Below, one piece after another: positions 24,300 to 34,800 of a stretch of DNA of 64,000 bases. The stretch comes from Terrabacter terrigena (GTDB lineage: Bacteria > Actinomycetota > Actinomycetes > Actinomycetales > Dermatophilaceae), in the NCBI RefSeq assembly GCF_042676085.1, contig NZ_JBHTKH010000002.1, positions 248,001 through 312,000 of the forward strand, read 5' to 3'. The notes beneath the pieces were generated by a model, which was not told where the DNA came from, ran no database searches, and saw only the letters and a program-made list of their open reading frames with translations. Position numbers and translations under genes: made by a program. Position 1 is the stretch's first letter. Every line of letters begins with the position of its first letter.

Positions 24300-26032
24300 C
24301 AGGCCGCCTCCTCCGCGCTGCGCTGGGACTCGACGATCTCCTGGTAGGTCGTACAGGAGTCGAGGAGCTGGTCATGGGTGCCCTGGCCGACGACGCGGCC
24401 GTCCTCGAGCACCACGATGTGGTCGGCGTCGACGATCGTCGAGACGCGCTGGGCCACGATCACGACGGCGCTCTCGCGCGTGACCGGGCGCAGCGCCTGC
24501 CGTAGGCGGGCGTCGGTCGCGAGGTCGAGGGCGGAGAACGAGTCGTCGAAGAGGTAGACGTCGGGCCGCTTGACGACCGCACGCGCGATGGCGAGGCGCT
24601 GGCGCTGCCCACCCGACACGTTGGTGCCGCCCTGGGCGATCGGCGCGTCGAGGCCTCCGTCCATCTTCTCGACGAAGTCGTGAGCCTGTGCGATGCGCAA
24701 GGCGTCCCAGAGCTGCTCGTCGGTGGCGTCGGGGTTGCCGTAGCGCAGGTTGCTCGCGACCGTGCCGCTGAAGAGGTACGGCTTCTGCGGCACGAGGCCG
24801 ATGCGCGACCACAGGTCGTCGAGGGCGAGGTCACGCACGTCGACGCCGCCGACCTTGACGCGCCCGGACGACACGTCGAAGAGGCGCGGCACCAGACCGA
24901 TGAGCGTCGTCTTTCCGGCGCCGGTCGACCCGATGATCGCCGTCGTGCGGCCGGGCTCGGCCGCGAACGAGACGTCGTGGAGCACGGCGTTCTCGGCCCC
25001 CGGGTAGTGGAAGTCGACGTCGACGAGCTCGACCCCGGCCCGCGTGGCCTTGATCTGCAGGGGCTGCACCGACTCACCCACCGACGAGGTCGTGCCGAGC
25101 ACCTCCTGGATGCGACCGGCCGAGACCGCGGCACGCGGGATCATCGTGGCCATGAAGGTCGCCATCATGACGCCCATGAGGATCTGGATGAGGTAGCTGA
25201 GGAACGCCGTCAGCGCTCCGATCTGCATGTCGCCCGTGGCGATGCGGTGCGCGCCGAACCACAGCACGGCGACGGACGACACGTTGAAGATGAACATCAC
25301 GATCGGGAAGACGATGGCCATGAGCCGGCCCACGCGCAGGCCCGCCTCGGTAAGGGTGGCGTTGGCCTCGGAGAACCGCTGCTCCTCGTGACCCTCGCGC
25401 ACGAAGGCCCGGACGACGCGGATGCCGGTGATCTGCTCGCGCAGCACACGGTTCACGCCGTCGAGCGAGGTCTGCATGCGCCCGAACCACGGCACCATCC
25501 GCCAGATGACCAGGCCCACGCACAGACCGAGGAGCGGCACGGCGACCGCGACCAGCCAGGACAGACCGACGTCCTCGCGCAGCGCCATGATGACGCCGCC
25601 GACCATCATGATCGGCGTCGTGACGAGCAGCGCGAACGCCATGAACGTCACCATCTGCACCTGGGTGACGTCGTTGGTGTTGCGTGAGATGAGGGTGGGC
25701 GCCCCGAACTTCGCGACCTCCTGCGCGGAGTAGTCGACGACGGTGCCGAAGATGCCGGCGCGCAGGTTGCGGCCCATCCCCATGGCGACCTTGGCCGCCA
25801 GGTAGGTGGCGCCGACCGCCGCGACGATCTGCACGACGCTGACGCCGAGCATGAGGCCGCCGTGGCGGAGGATGAAGCCGGTGTCGCCCTTGGCCACGCC
25901 GTCGTCGATGATCTCGCCGTTGAGGCTGGGCAGGTAGAGGGAGGCGAGGGTGCTCACGAGCTGCAGCAGCACGATGAGCGAGATCTCGCCCCCGTAGGGC
26001 CGCAGGTGGCTGCGGAGCAGTCGCATCAGCAT
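24299..26032 (-). CDS. ABC exporter subunit A (heterodimeric, degenerate Walker B)
   Basis: A 577-residue TMD-NBD half-transporter. The NBD has Walker A GSTGAGKTTLIG, canonical signature NVSGGQRQRLAIARA and Walker B VYLFDDSFSALD, where Asp replaces the catalytic Glu, as in TM287-type subunits. It is translated first in the operon tetR-A-B. Three ATGs lie at 26038, 26032 and 26026; 26032 is best spaced from GAAAGG. The neighbouring TetR gene (84-bp gap) suggests drug- or metabolite-inducible export. Confidence 0.9.
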   Translation of the reverse strand: MLMRLLRSHLRPYGGEISLIVLLQLVSTLASLYLPSLNGEIIDDGVAKGDTGFILRHGGLMLGVSVVQIVAAVGATYLAAKVAMGMGRNLRAGIFGTVVDYSAQEVAKFGAPTLISRNTNDVTQVQMVTFMAFALLVTTPIMMVGGVIMALREDVGLSWLVAVAVPLLGLCVGLVIWRMVPWFGRMQTSLDGVNRVLREQITGIRVVRAFVREGHEEQRFSEANATLTEAGLRVGRLMAIVFPIVMFIFNVSSVAVLWFGAHRIATGDMQIGALTAFLSYLIQILMGVMMATFMATMIPRAAVSAGRIQEVLGTTSSVGESVQPLQIKATRAGVELVDVDFHYPGAENAVLHDVSFAAEPGRTTAIIGSTGAGKTTLIGLVPRLFDVSSGRVKVGGVDVRDLALDDLWSRIGLVPQKPYLFSGTVASNLRYGNPDATDEQLWDALRIAQAHDFVEKMDGGLDAPIAQGGTNVSGGQRQRLAIARAVVKRPDVYLFDDSFSALDLATDARLRQALRPVTRESAVVIVAQRVSTIVDADHIVVLEDGRVVGQGTHDQLLDSCTTYQEIVESQRSAEEAA

Positions 26033-26122
26033 GCGCATGCCTTTCGGTGGGTGTTGTAGGTGCTGTCGGTGTGGTCGGTGTTGTCGCTGGAGGGGTGCGG
26101 GCCGGTCGCAGACGCTACGACC

Positions 26123-26884
26123 TCACGCTGGGTGAGGGTCAACGGTTTTTGCACGCTGCTGCTCCTCTCCGACGAGGGTGGCGCTGTCGCCGCCGAGCTC
26201 GGCGTACAGCTCGGCGATGCCGAGGCCAGTGCCATGGGTGGATGTCGTGGGGCGGGCGATGACGCCGTAGAGGACGGTGTCGACGATCTCCTCGGGAGTC
26301 AGGGTCATGCCGTCGGCGATCCCGGGGTGGCTGCCCGAGAAGCACAGCAGCCGGATGCGGTGCACGACGTCGCGCGCCGGCACGACGAACGTGTCGGACT
26401 CGCTGAGGACGAGCTGGTGGATGGTGTCGAGGAGGGGCTGGTGGGGCCCGCAGTCCTCGGCGCCCTCGTCGGTCGCACCGCGCAGGTGCCGGCCGACGGC
26501 GTAGCAGGCGAGGTGGGGGCCGCGGTCGGGCGGCTCGGTCAGGCCGAGCGCCGCCATCAGCCCGAAGACCTCGGTGAAGCGCCGCTGCATGATGGTCGTG
26601 AAGGCGACGAGCCGGTCACGCACGGGGAGGTCGGTGCCGATGGCCGCGATCGACCGCCGCACCGGGGCCGGACAGAAGGCCGTCTGCACGGCTTCGTCCT
26701 GGAGAGCGTCCTTGGTGGCGAAGACGCGGAAGATCGTGCCCTCGGCGACGCCGGCCTCACGCGCGATCTCGCTCGTCGTCGGAGGGCGTCCCTCGCGGTG
26801 CGCCAGGTCGAGGAAGACACCGATGAGGGCCTCCCGACGGTCGTCCGGGTGCATGGGCGCGGCGCGCCCCGTTCGCTGTCGCAC
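26123..26884 (-). CDS. TetR-family regulator of the ABC exporter
   Basis: A ~253-residue TetR protein. The N-terminal HTH is visible around REALIGVFLDLAHREG ... TSEIAREAGVAEGTIFRVF; the C-terminal helical ligand domain is divergent. The frame extends upstream to 26917, but that start lies inside the palindromic operator. GTG 26884 (possibly leaderless, after a CAGAAT box) or ATG 26854 is more likely. It is the first gene of the exporter operon and probably represses itself and the exporter through the 26899 site. Confidence 0.85.
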   Translation of the reverse strand: MRQRTGRAAPMHPDDRREALIGVFLDLAHREGRPPTTSEIAREAGVAEGTIFRVFATKDALQDEAVQTAFCPAPVRRSIAAIGTDLPVRDRLVAFTTIMQRRFTEVFGLMAALGLTEPPDRGPHLACYAVGRHLRGATDEGAEDCGPHQPLLDTIHQLVLSESDTFVVPARDVVHRIRLLCFSGSHPGIADGMTLTPEEIVDTVLYGVIARPTTSTHGTGLGIAELYAELGGDSATLVGEEQQRAKTVDPHPA

Positions 26885-26898
26885 CGGACCATTCTGAA

Positions 26899-26916
26899 TG
26901 AGTGAGCACTCACTCA
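26899..26916. promoter_or_regulatory. Perfect TetR-type operator TGAGTGAG-CA-CTCACTCA
   Basis: An 18-bp palindrome with perfect 8-bp arms lies directly upstream of the tetR start. TGAGTGAG half-sites are common for TetR repressors of this type. Its position would block the promoter of tetR and the exporter genes. Confidence 0.8.
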
Positions 26917-26965
26917 CAACCGGAATACGCCAACAGCAGCCGAACGGTCACCCCCCTCCCACAGT

Positions 26966-27067
26966 CGAAAGAGCGCAAGGTCAGCCGCCTCCTTGCCATC
27001 GAGAGGGCACTCCGTCATGACCGAGCGCCCGCTCGATAGAAGGCGGTGGTGGCGGAGCGCTCTTTCG
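26966..27067 (-). terminator. Nested hairpin structure after the methyltransferase gene
   Basis: Outer arms CGAAAGAGCGC (26966-26976) and GCGCTCTTTCG (27057-27067) are perfect complements. Between them a second stem (ATCGAG...CTCGAT, about 26998-27037) has two mismatches. Read on the minus strand it follows the methyltransferase stop at 27086. Parts are closely similar to the hairpin at 49033-49078, suggesting a dispersed intergenic palindrome family. Confidence 0.5.
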
Positions 27068-27085
27068 CTCGGGGGGCCGCGCCGG

Positions 27086-28678
27086 TCAGACGAGGAGGCC
27101 GTCGGCGACGAGGTCGCGGACCTGCGGCACCAGCTCCGCTCGCACCTCGGCGGCGTCGAGCTCGAGCACGGTCGCGATCGCGTCGAGCGCGGCGCGGGCG
27201 GTCAGCTCGCCGTCGGCCACCCCGAGGTATGCCGCCAGCAGCGTCCCCGCGCGCAGGACGCGACCCAGCCCTCCGCCCTGCCTCACGAGGATCACGCTCG
27301 GGTCCTCGACGCCCGGGACGCCGTGGCGCTCCTCCGTGACGTCGGGCGCGCAGGACCATGCGACGTCGAGCACCTCGTCGTCGGTGTGCCCGGCGAGCCA
27401 CGTGCGGGCCTCGAGGCCGGCGTCGACGGTCGGCCCCATCGGGGCGGCCACCGGCCCGTGCGCCTCGTCCAGCGAGCGCCAGGTCGGCCGGTCGGTGGCC
27501 GGACGCTGCAGCGTCACGACCCCGAAACCGATCGCCTCGACGTCGCGGGAGGCGAAGTCGCGCAGCCACGCGGCATACATCTGCGAGTGCTCCTCGCTGC
27601 CCGGACTGGCGCCGCCGTCGCGCGCCCACAGCTCGGCGTACTCGGCGGGGTCCTGCGACTCGCGCTGGACGACCCACGCGTCGAGGGCGACGCCGTGGGC
27701 GGCCTGCTCGTCGAGCCACCCGGTCCAGACGTCGCGCCAGGAGCGACCGGCCGGCACCTCCCAGTTGCCGAGGAACTGCGCGACGCCTCCGGGCTCGAGC
27801 ACGCTGCCGACCTGCTGCACGAGGGAGCGCACGAGCACGTCGCCGGGGCGTCCGCCGTCGCGGTACTCGTAGAGGGGGAGCCCCTGGTCGCGCGGGGTGA
27901 TGACGAAGGGAGGGTTGCTCACGACCAACGAGAACCGTTGCCCGGCAACGGGATCCAGCAGGTCACCGGCGAGCAGCTGGACATCGGGGACCGCGCCAGG
28001 GCCGTCGGACGCGGCGAGCGCGAGGTTGAACGCGGCATACGCGAGGGCTCGCTCGGAGATGTCGGTGGCGACGATCGAACCGACGTGAGCCGTGAGGTGG
28101 AGCGCCTGCACGCCGCAGCCGGTGCCGAGGTCGAGGGCACGGCCGGCGGGGCGTCGGACGGTCCACGACGCGAGGGTGGTCGAGGCGCCGCCGATGCCGA
28201 GCACGTGGTCGGCGCGCAGCGGGCCGCCGACCGCGAGCTCGGAGAGGTCGGACGCGACCCACCAGTCGTGGGCGTCGTCGCCGTAGGGCCGCAGGTCGCA
28301 GGTCGCGACGGCCTGACGTGCGGACCCAGCACGGTCGGCACCGAAGCCGGCCCGGCCGTTCTCGAGGCGAACGAGACCGAGGGCCACGGCGCCCTCGACG
28401 GTCAGTGTCGGGAGCGCCTCGGCGAGCGCCGCGACGGGGACGGCACGGCCCAGTGTGAAGACACGCACGAGCGTGCCGCACGGGTCGGGCCCCCCGCTGC
28501 GGGACGACGTGCCCGGTTCGGTGGCGAGCAGTGCCGGCAGCGGCTGCTCGCGGTGCAGGGCGGCGGACGCGACGGGGCCGAGGCGCGCGGCGACGCCGTC
28601 GACCGTGAAGGCGGCCGTCGTCAGGTCGGCACGCAGCAGCGCGACCAGTCGCTCGTCGACGACGGGGGTGTCGCTCAG
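27086..28678 (-). CDS. SAM-dependent methyltransferase (HemK/PrmC-like class I), probable CTG start
   Basis: A 530-residue methyltransferase. After an N-terminal wHTH-like domain (~1-140), the Rossmann core has LDLGTGCGVQALHLTAH, VATDISERALAYA and the substrate motif SNPPFVIT typical of N5-glutamine and RNA N-methyltransferases. The C-terminal ~200 residues are a separate domain. Coding sequence clearly continues upstream of the first ATG/GTG/TTG (GTG 28468) through TLVR, a PCG motif and ALHREQPLPALL. It reaches CTG 28678, which overlaps the STAS stop in a CTGA. A rare CTG start is the best reading; automatic annotation would truncate 70 residues. Confidence 0.82.
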   Translation of the reverse strand: MSDTPVVDERLVALLRADLTTAAFTVDGVAARLGPVASAALHREQPLPALLATEPGTSSRSGGPDPCGTLVRVFTLGRAVPVAALAEALPTLTVEGAVALGLVRLENGRAGFGADRAGSARQAVATCDLRPYGDDAHDWWVASDLSELAVGGPLRADHVLGIGGASTTLASWTVRRPAGRALDLGTGCGVQALHLTAHVGSIVATDISERALAYAAFNLALAASDGPGAVPDVQLLAGDLLDPVAGQRFSLVVSNPPFVITPRDQGLPLYEYRDGGRPGDVLVRSLVQQVGSVLEPGGVAQFLGNWEVPAGRSWRDVWTGWLDEQAAHGVALDAWVVQRESQDPAEYAELWARDGGASPGSEEHSQMYAAWLRDFASRDVEAIGFGVVTLQRPATDRPTWRSLDEAHGPVAAPMGPTVDAGLEARTWLAGHTDDEVLDVAWSCAPDVTEERHGVPGVEDPSVILVRQGGGLGRVLRAGTLLAAYLGVADGELTARAALDAIATVLELDAAEVRAELVPQVRDLVADGLLV

Positions 28679-29055
28679 GACTGCCCGCCCTGCGACAGGC
28701 CGGGGGCTGCCGGCGCCGAGCCGGCGGCGAGGGCAGAGTCGAGGTCGGCGTGGATCTCGAACACCTTGTCGAGGCCGGTGATCGAGAAGACCTTGAGGAC
28801 CCGGTCGTCCTTGCCGACGAGACGCATCGAGCCGCCGCGGGTGCGGGCCAGCTTGAGCCGTCCGACGAGGACGCCGAGGCCGGTGGAGTCGAGGAACGTC
28901 ACGTCGGTGAGGTCGACGACGAGCCGGGTGCGGCCACCCTGGATCTGTTCATCGAGCTTCTCGCGCACGAGCGGCGCCGTGTAGACGTCGATCTCGCCGC
29001 CGAGGTGCACCACGGTCTGGTCGCCGTGGTCGGCTCGGGTGATCGAGAGATCCAC
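28675..29055 (-). CDS. STAS-domain anti-sigma factor antagonist
   Basis: A 126-residue SpoIIAA/RsbV-type STAS protein. The phosphorylatable serine is in FLDSTGLGVLVG (~residue 58), and the N-terminus DLSITRADHGDQTVVHLGGE is typical. A short Ala/Gly/Pro tail follows. GTG 29055 is preceded by GGAAGGGG. Its cognate anti-sigma kinase is not in the window. It overlaps the following methyltransferase by 4 nt. Confidence 0.88.
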   Translation of the reverse strand: MDLSITRADHGDQTVVHLGGEIDVYTAPLVREKLDEQIQGGRTRLVVDLTDVTFLDSTGLGVLVGRLKLARTRGGSMRLVGKDDRVLKVFSITGLDKVFEIHADLDSALAAGSAPAAPGLSQGGQS

Positions 29056-29234
29056 CTGTGCCCCTTCCTGTCCCCACACTTGTGATGCGTCCGGATGCCC
29101 CGGGGTCGGGCCAACCAGTCCTGTCGTCGTGCAGACCGAACCGCGTCGGTCACGATTTCCCCGACGTGACTGACCGCGCAGTAACATGCCCCGCACGACG
29201 GTTACCGTACCCCGACGACATACGGTTGCTCCAC

Positions 29235-31724
29235 ATGAACGGGGAGCCATTGCCCAGCGGATCCGTGCCGGAATCGTCCGGTCACGGCTCGTCGCCCGCC
29301 GCGCCCCGCCCTTCCGCTCGGGCAGCGGGAGCCCACCGCCCGGCCCCGGACGAGCTGCTGCGCACGCTCGTCGGCGACCACCCGGAGCGCCTCGTCCACG
29401 TGCACGAGGTGCCGGCCCGTGAGGCGGTGCACGCGCCGTGGCCCGAGTGGGTCGACCCCACGCTGCTCGGGGCCCTGCTCGCGTCCGGCATCGAGTCGCC
29501 GTGGGCGCACCAGGTCGAGGTGGCCGAGGCCGCCCACGCGGGCCGACACGTCGTCGTCAGCACGGGCACCGCCTCGGGCAAGAGCCTCGGCTACCACCTG
29601 CCGATCCTCAGCGACCTCGTCTCGGGCGCCGGCGCCCCGAACGGCCGCGGCGCGACAGCGCTCTACCTCTCGCCCACCAAGGCCCTGGCTGCCGACCAGC
29701 TGAGCCGCATCGCGGCGCTCGCACTGCCGCAGCTGCGACCGGCCACCTACGACGGCGACACCCCGACCGACGAGCGCCGCTGGATCCGCGACCACGCCAA
29801 CCTCGTGCTCACCAACCCAGACCTGCTGCACCATTCGCTCCTGCCCGGCCACGAGCGGTGGAGCTCGTTCCTGCGGGCCCTTCGCTACGTCGTGGTCGAC
29901 GAGTGCCACGTCTACAAGGGCGTCTTCGGTGCGCACATGGCTGCCGTGCTGAGGCGGTTGCGGCGGGTCGCCGCCCGTTACCGGTCCGAGCCGACCTTCG
30001 TCTTCGCGTCCGCGACCGTGGCCGACCCCGAGGACCACGCCTCCCGGCTCCTCGGTCTGCCGGTCGTTCCGGTCACGCGTGACGCGTCCCCTCGGGCATC
30101 GATGACCTTCGCCCTGTGGGAGCCCCCGCTGCTCGTCGACGAGAACGGCCGACCCAAGCGGGTCAGCACCGTGGCCGAGACCGGTGAGCTGCTGGCCGGC
30201 TGCGTCCGCGAGCAGGTGCAGACCGTCGCCTTCGCGCGGTCGCGCGCCGGCGTCGAGGTCGTCGCCCGCATCGCCCGCGAGCGCGTGTCGGTCACCGAGG
30301 AGGAGCGGGTGGCGGCCTACCGCGGCGGCTACCTCCCGGAGGAGCGGCGCGAGCTCGAGAAGGCGCTGCGCTCGAAGCAGCTGCTCGGGCTGGCGGCGAC
30401 CAACGCGCTCGAGCTCGGGGTCGACGTCAGCGGGCTCGATGCGGTGCTGCTCGCCGGCTGGCCGGGCACGCTGTCGTCGCTCTGGCAGCAGGCGGGCCGC
30501 GCCGGGCGGTCGGGCGAGCGCTCGCTCGCCGTGCTCGTCGCTGCCGACGACCCGCTCGACACCTTCGTGGTGCACCACCCGGAGGCGATCTTCGGGCGTG
30601 GCATCGAGGCGACGGTCGTCGACCCCGACAACCCGCACGTGCTGGCGCCGCACCTGGCCGCTGCGGCCGCTGAGCTGCCCCTCACCGAGGCCGACTTCGC
30701 CCTCTTCGGCGCACAGACACGGTCGCTGCTCGACGCGCTCGTCGAGCGAGGCATCCTGCGCAAGCGGCCCCGCGGATGGTTCTGGGGCCGCGAGGACCGG
30801 CCGGCCGACCACCTGTCGCTGCGTGGTGCGGGCGAGCCGGTACGCATCATCGAGACGCGCACAGGCCGGGTCGTCGGCACCGTCGACGAGGCTGCTGCCC
30901 ACGCGCAGGTACACACCGGCGCGGTCCACCTGCACCAGGGACAGACGTGGGTCGTGACCGAGCTCCAGCTCGACGACCACGCCGCCTTCGCCGTACGCGG
31001 TGACCCCGGGTGGACGACGCAGGCCCAGTCGGTGAGCGACTTCCAGATCGTCCACGAGGTCGAGCACGCGCAGTGGGGCCCGCTCCGCTGCTCGTTCGGG
31101 CACGTGACGGTGCGCAACCAGGTGACCTCGTTCTTACGCCGGCTCCCCGGCGGGGAGGTGCTCGGTGAGCACCCGCTCGACCTGCCCCCGCGATCGCTCG
31201 CGACCAAGGCGGTGTGGTGGACGATGCCCGTCGAGGAGCTCGCCTCGGCCGGGGTCGACGAAGCCGGCATACCCGGTGCGGCGCACGCGGCAGAGCACGC
31301 GGCGATCGGCATGCTCCCCCTCTTCGCCACCGCCGACCGGTGGGACATCGGCGGGGTGTCCACGGCGCTGCACCCCGACACCGGGCTGCCGACCATCCTT
31401 ATCTACGACGGGCACCCGGGCGGGGCGGGCTTCGCAGAGCGCGGCTACCGGCGCATCCGGGCGTGGCTGTCGGCGACCCGCGAGGCCATCGCGGCATGCG
31501 AGTGCGCGTCGGGGTGCCCGTCGTGCGTGCAGTCACCGAAGTGCGGCAACGGCAACGAGCCCCTCGACAAGGCCGGCGCCATCGCCCTGCTCGACCTCAC
31601 CCTGCGTCACGCCGGCGCCTCCGGTGGCTCCGGTGTCTCCAGCGACTCGGGCGACTCCGGCGACTCCGGCGAACCGGGCAGTTCGGTCGCGGCGACGCAA
31701 GAACGTCGGTTCGCCGGTCCCTGA
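29235..31724 (+). CDS. DEAD/DEAH-box helicase with DUF1998/MZB zinc domain (MrfA/Hrq1-like)
   Basis: An 829-residue superfamily 2 DNA helicase. Motif I is STGTASGKSLGYHLP (~residue 112), motif II VVDECHVYKG (DECH, ~222), then a RecA2 domain with NALELGVDVSGLDAVLLAG and a QQAGRAGRSG motif VI. The C-terminal cysteine cluster CECASGCPSCVQSPKCGNG (~755-775) is the MZB zinc site of Bacillus MrfA and yeast Hrq1, which act in interstrand-crosslink repair. The last 35 residues are a Gly/Ser/Asp repeat tail. ATG 29235 follows a TACGGT -10-like box by 8 nt, suggesting a leaderless mRNA. The M. tuberculosis homologue Rv3649 lies in a similar neighbourhood. Confidence 0.9.
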   Translation: MNGEPLPSGSVPESSGHGSSPAAPRPSARAAGAHRPAPDELLRTLVGDHPERLVHVHEVPAREAVHAPWPEWVDPTLLGALLASGIESPWAHQVEVAEAAHAGRHVVVSTGTASGKSLGYHLPILSDLVSGAGAPNGRGATALYLSPTKALAADQLSRIAALALPQLRPATYDGDTPTDERRWIRDHANLVLTNPDLLHHSLLPGHERWSSFLRALRYVVVDECHVYKGVFGAHMAAVLRRLRRVAARYRSEPTFVFASATVADPEDHASRLLGLPVVPVTRDASPRASMTFALWEPPLLVDENGRPKRVSTVAETGELLAGCVREQVQTVAFARSRAGVEVVARIARERVSVTEEERVAAYRGGYLPEERRELEKALRSKQLLGLAATNALELGVDVSGLDAVLLAGWPGTLSSLWQQAGRAGRSGERSLAVLVAADDPLDTFVVHHPEAIFGRGIEATVVDPDNPHVLAPHLAAAAAELPLTEADFALFGAQTRSLLDALVERGILRKRPRGWFWGREDRPADHLSLRGAGEPVRIIETRTGRVVGTVDEAAAHAQVHTGAVHLHQGQTWVVTELQLDDHAAFAVRGDPGWTTQAQSVSDFQIVHEVEHAQWGPLRCSFGHVTVRNQVTSFLRRLPGGEVLGEHPLDLPPRSLATKAVWWTMPVEELASAGVDEAGIPGAAHAAEHAAIGMLPLFATADRWDIGGVSTALHPDTGLPTILIYDGHPGGAGFAERGYRRIRAWLSATREAIAACECASGCPSCVQSPKCGNGNEPLDKAGAIALLDLTLRHAGASGGSGVSSDSGDSGDSGEPGSSVAATQERRFAGP

Positions 31725-31875
31725 CCGGCCCTGACGCGCGGCTCCCGGTCCATGCGCCGGAAAGTCGGCGCGGCGGAAGCCTCCCCAAAAGAGGCACTCC
31801 GCCGTTATGGTCCATCTCACACGGGTGCAGCAGTCCGCCCATGCGCCGGCTCGGGGAACACACCTCAGGAGAACC

Positions 31876-34800
31876 ATGAATCGTCGATGGTTTGCTGCGC
31901 TCGCCGCAGTGCCGCTTGCCCTCAGCGTCGCCGGAACGGGAGCGGCCGACGCGGCCCCCGCCGCCGTGGCGACGGCCCCGGCCGCCGCGCCCGCGGTCGA
32001 CCGCCCCGACACCGACGGCGTCTACGTCGTCCAGATGGCCGACCTGCCGGTCGTCGCGTACGACGGCTCGACGCCCGGCTATGCGGCGACCAAGCCCGCC
32101 AAGGGCAAGAAGATCGACGTCACGTCGGCGGCGGTGACCCGCTGGGCAGACAACCTCAAGAGCAAGCACGGGAACGCCCTGCGGTCGGTCGGCGCGACCT
32201 CGCGGCTGTACGACTACGCGTACACCTACAACGGCTTCGCGGCCCGCCTCACCGGTGCACAGGCCAAGGCGCTGCGCTCGACCGCCGGTGTGCTGGCCGT
32301 CTCGAAGCAGCAGACCTACACCATCGACACGTCGACGACGCCGGGCTTCCTCGGGCTCACCGACAAGGGCGGGCTGTGGGAGCAGCTCGGCGGCACGAAG
32401 GGCGCCGGCGAAGGCATCGTCATCGGCGACATCGACTCGGGCATCTGGCCCGAGTCCCTGTCGTTCAGCGACCGCGTCGACGCCAAGGGCGTGCCGACGC
32501 GTGCCGCCACCGGCAAGCTCGCCTTCCAGCAGCTCCCGGGCTGGAACGCCAAGTGCCAGAACGGCGAGCAGTGGAACAACTCGCTCTGCAACCAGAAGCT
32601 CATCGGCGCGCAGTACTTCAACGCGGGCCAGGGCGGCAACGCCGGCATCGACCGTGACCGTCCGTGGGAGTTCAACTCCGCCCGCGACTACAACAGCCAC
32701 GGCACCCACACGGCGAGCACCGCCGGTGGCAACTTCGGCGTTCCCGTGACGGGCAAGACGGCTCCCCTGGCGCCCAACGGCATCAGCGGCATGGCCCCCC
32801 GCGCCCGCATCTCGGTCTACAAGGCCCTGTGGTCGACCGAGTCCGGCGACACCGCGAGCGGCGCCGGGTCCGACATCGTCGCGGCCATCGACCAGGCGGT
32901 CGCTGACGGCGTCGACGTCATCAACTTCTCGATCAGCGGGACGTCGACGAACTTCGCCGACCCGACCGAGATCGCGTTCCTGTTCGCCGCCGACGCGGGA
33001 GTCTTCGTGTCCGCCTCCGCCGGCAACAGCGGCCCGACGCCGTCCACCGTCGCGCACCCGTCCCCGTGGATCACGACCGTTGCCGCCGGCACGCACCCGC
33101 GCGCCAGCCTCGGCGACGTCACCCTCGGCAACGGCACGGTCATGACCGGCGCCTCGACCGCCACGACCGACGTCAGTGGCAGCCTCGTGCGGGCCCGTGA
33201 CGTGGCTCGCGCAGGTGTGGACCCCGCGACCGCGGCGCGGTGCCACTCGAGCGACACGGGGACCGGCGGCTCCAACGACCTCGACCCGGCCAAGGTGGCC
33301 GGCAAGATCGTGGTCTGCGAGCGCGGCGACAACGCCCGCGTCGACAAGAGCCTGGCCGTCCAGCAGGCCGGCGGCATCGGCATGGTCCTCGTCAACGTCC
33401 CCCCGGCAGTCGGTGGAACCCTCGCGGACTTCCACTCCGTCCCGACCGTGCACCTCGAGAGCAACCACTACGCCGCGCTCGACGCGTACGTCGTCGGTGC
33501 AGGCGCGTCCGCGCGGGCATCCATCCACGGCTACGTCGACACGAAGCAGCCCGCGCCGTTCACGGCGAGCTTCTCGTCGCGCGGTCCGATGCTCGCCGGC
33601 AGCGGCGACGTGCTCAAGCCGGACGTCATCGCACCCGGCCAGGACATCCTCGCGGCCGTCTCGCCGTCCACCGGCGGGGACAGCTTCAACCTCGAGTCGG
33701 GCACCTCGATGTCGGCCCCGCACGTCGCCGGCGTCGCGGCGCTGCTCAAGCAGCGTCACCCGAGCTGGTCGCCGATGGCCATCAAGAGCGCGCTCATGAC
33801 GTCCGCCTACGACGTGCTCGACGACGTCACCACGGCGACGAAGATCTTCCGCCAGGGCGCGGGCCACATCCGGCCCAACTCTGCGGCAGACCCGGGGCTC
33901 GTCTACGACAACGGCTTCAACGACTGGGTCGCCTTCCTGTGCGGCTCCTCGAACGCCGTCGGCGCCGCGACCTGCAACGCCCTCAGGAACGCCGGCTTCA
34001 AGACCGACCCGAGCGACTTCAACGTCGCCTCGATCGCCATCGGTGACCTGGCCGGCACCCAGACGGTGACCCGCACGGTCACCAACGTCGGCTCTGCCTC
34101 CGCCACGTACACGCCATCGGTGTCGGGGCTGAACGGGGTCACCGCCCAGGTGCTTCCGGCGCAGCTCGCGCTCGCGCCCGGCGCCAAGGGCACGTTCACG
34201 GTGAAGCTCACCCGGACGACCGCACCGATCGGCTCGTACACCGGAGGCTTCCTCACCTGGAGCGACGGGACCCACTCGGTTCGTTCGCCGCTCGTCGTCA
34301 AGCCGGTCGCGCTCGCCGCCCCGGCCGAGGTCGCGGCCACGACCGCCGGAAAGTCGTACGAGGTCACGTTCGGCTACGACGGCCCCTTCACCGCGTCCCC
34401 GCGCGGTCTGGTCAAGGCGACGGAGACGCCCGGTTCGGTCGTCGACGACCCCACCGACGACATCGACACGGCTCCTGCCAGCAGCCTCGCGACGACGACG
34501 GTGACGGTTCCGGCCGGCACGACGTACGCACGTTTCGCCCTCTTCGGGTCGAGCGGCGCCGGCGACGACCTCGATCTCTACGTCTACCGGGGCACGACCC
34601 TCGTGGCCCTGAGCGGCAACGGAGGAGCCGTCGAGGAGGCCAACCTGGTCGACCCGGCGCCCGGTGACTACCGGGTCGTCGTCCACGGGTTCGCCGTGAC
34701 GGGCGCGACTGCGAGCTTCACGCTGAACCACTGGCTGCTCGGCTCGACCGACGCCGGCAACATGGAGGTCACGGCACCGCCCCAGGCGACGACCGGCGGC

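Noticed and set aside
22138..24300. Plus-strand frames opposite the ABC exporter genes
   Set aside because: Antisense to intact Walker and signature motifs.
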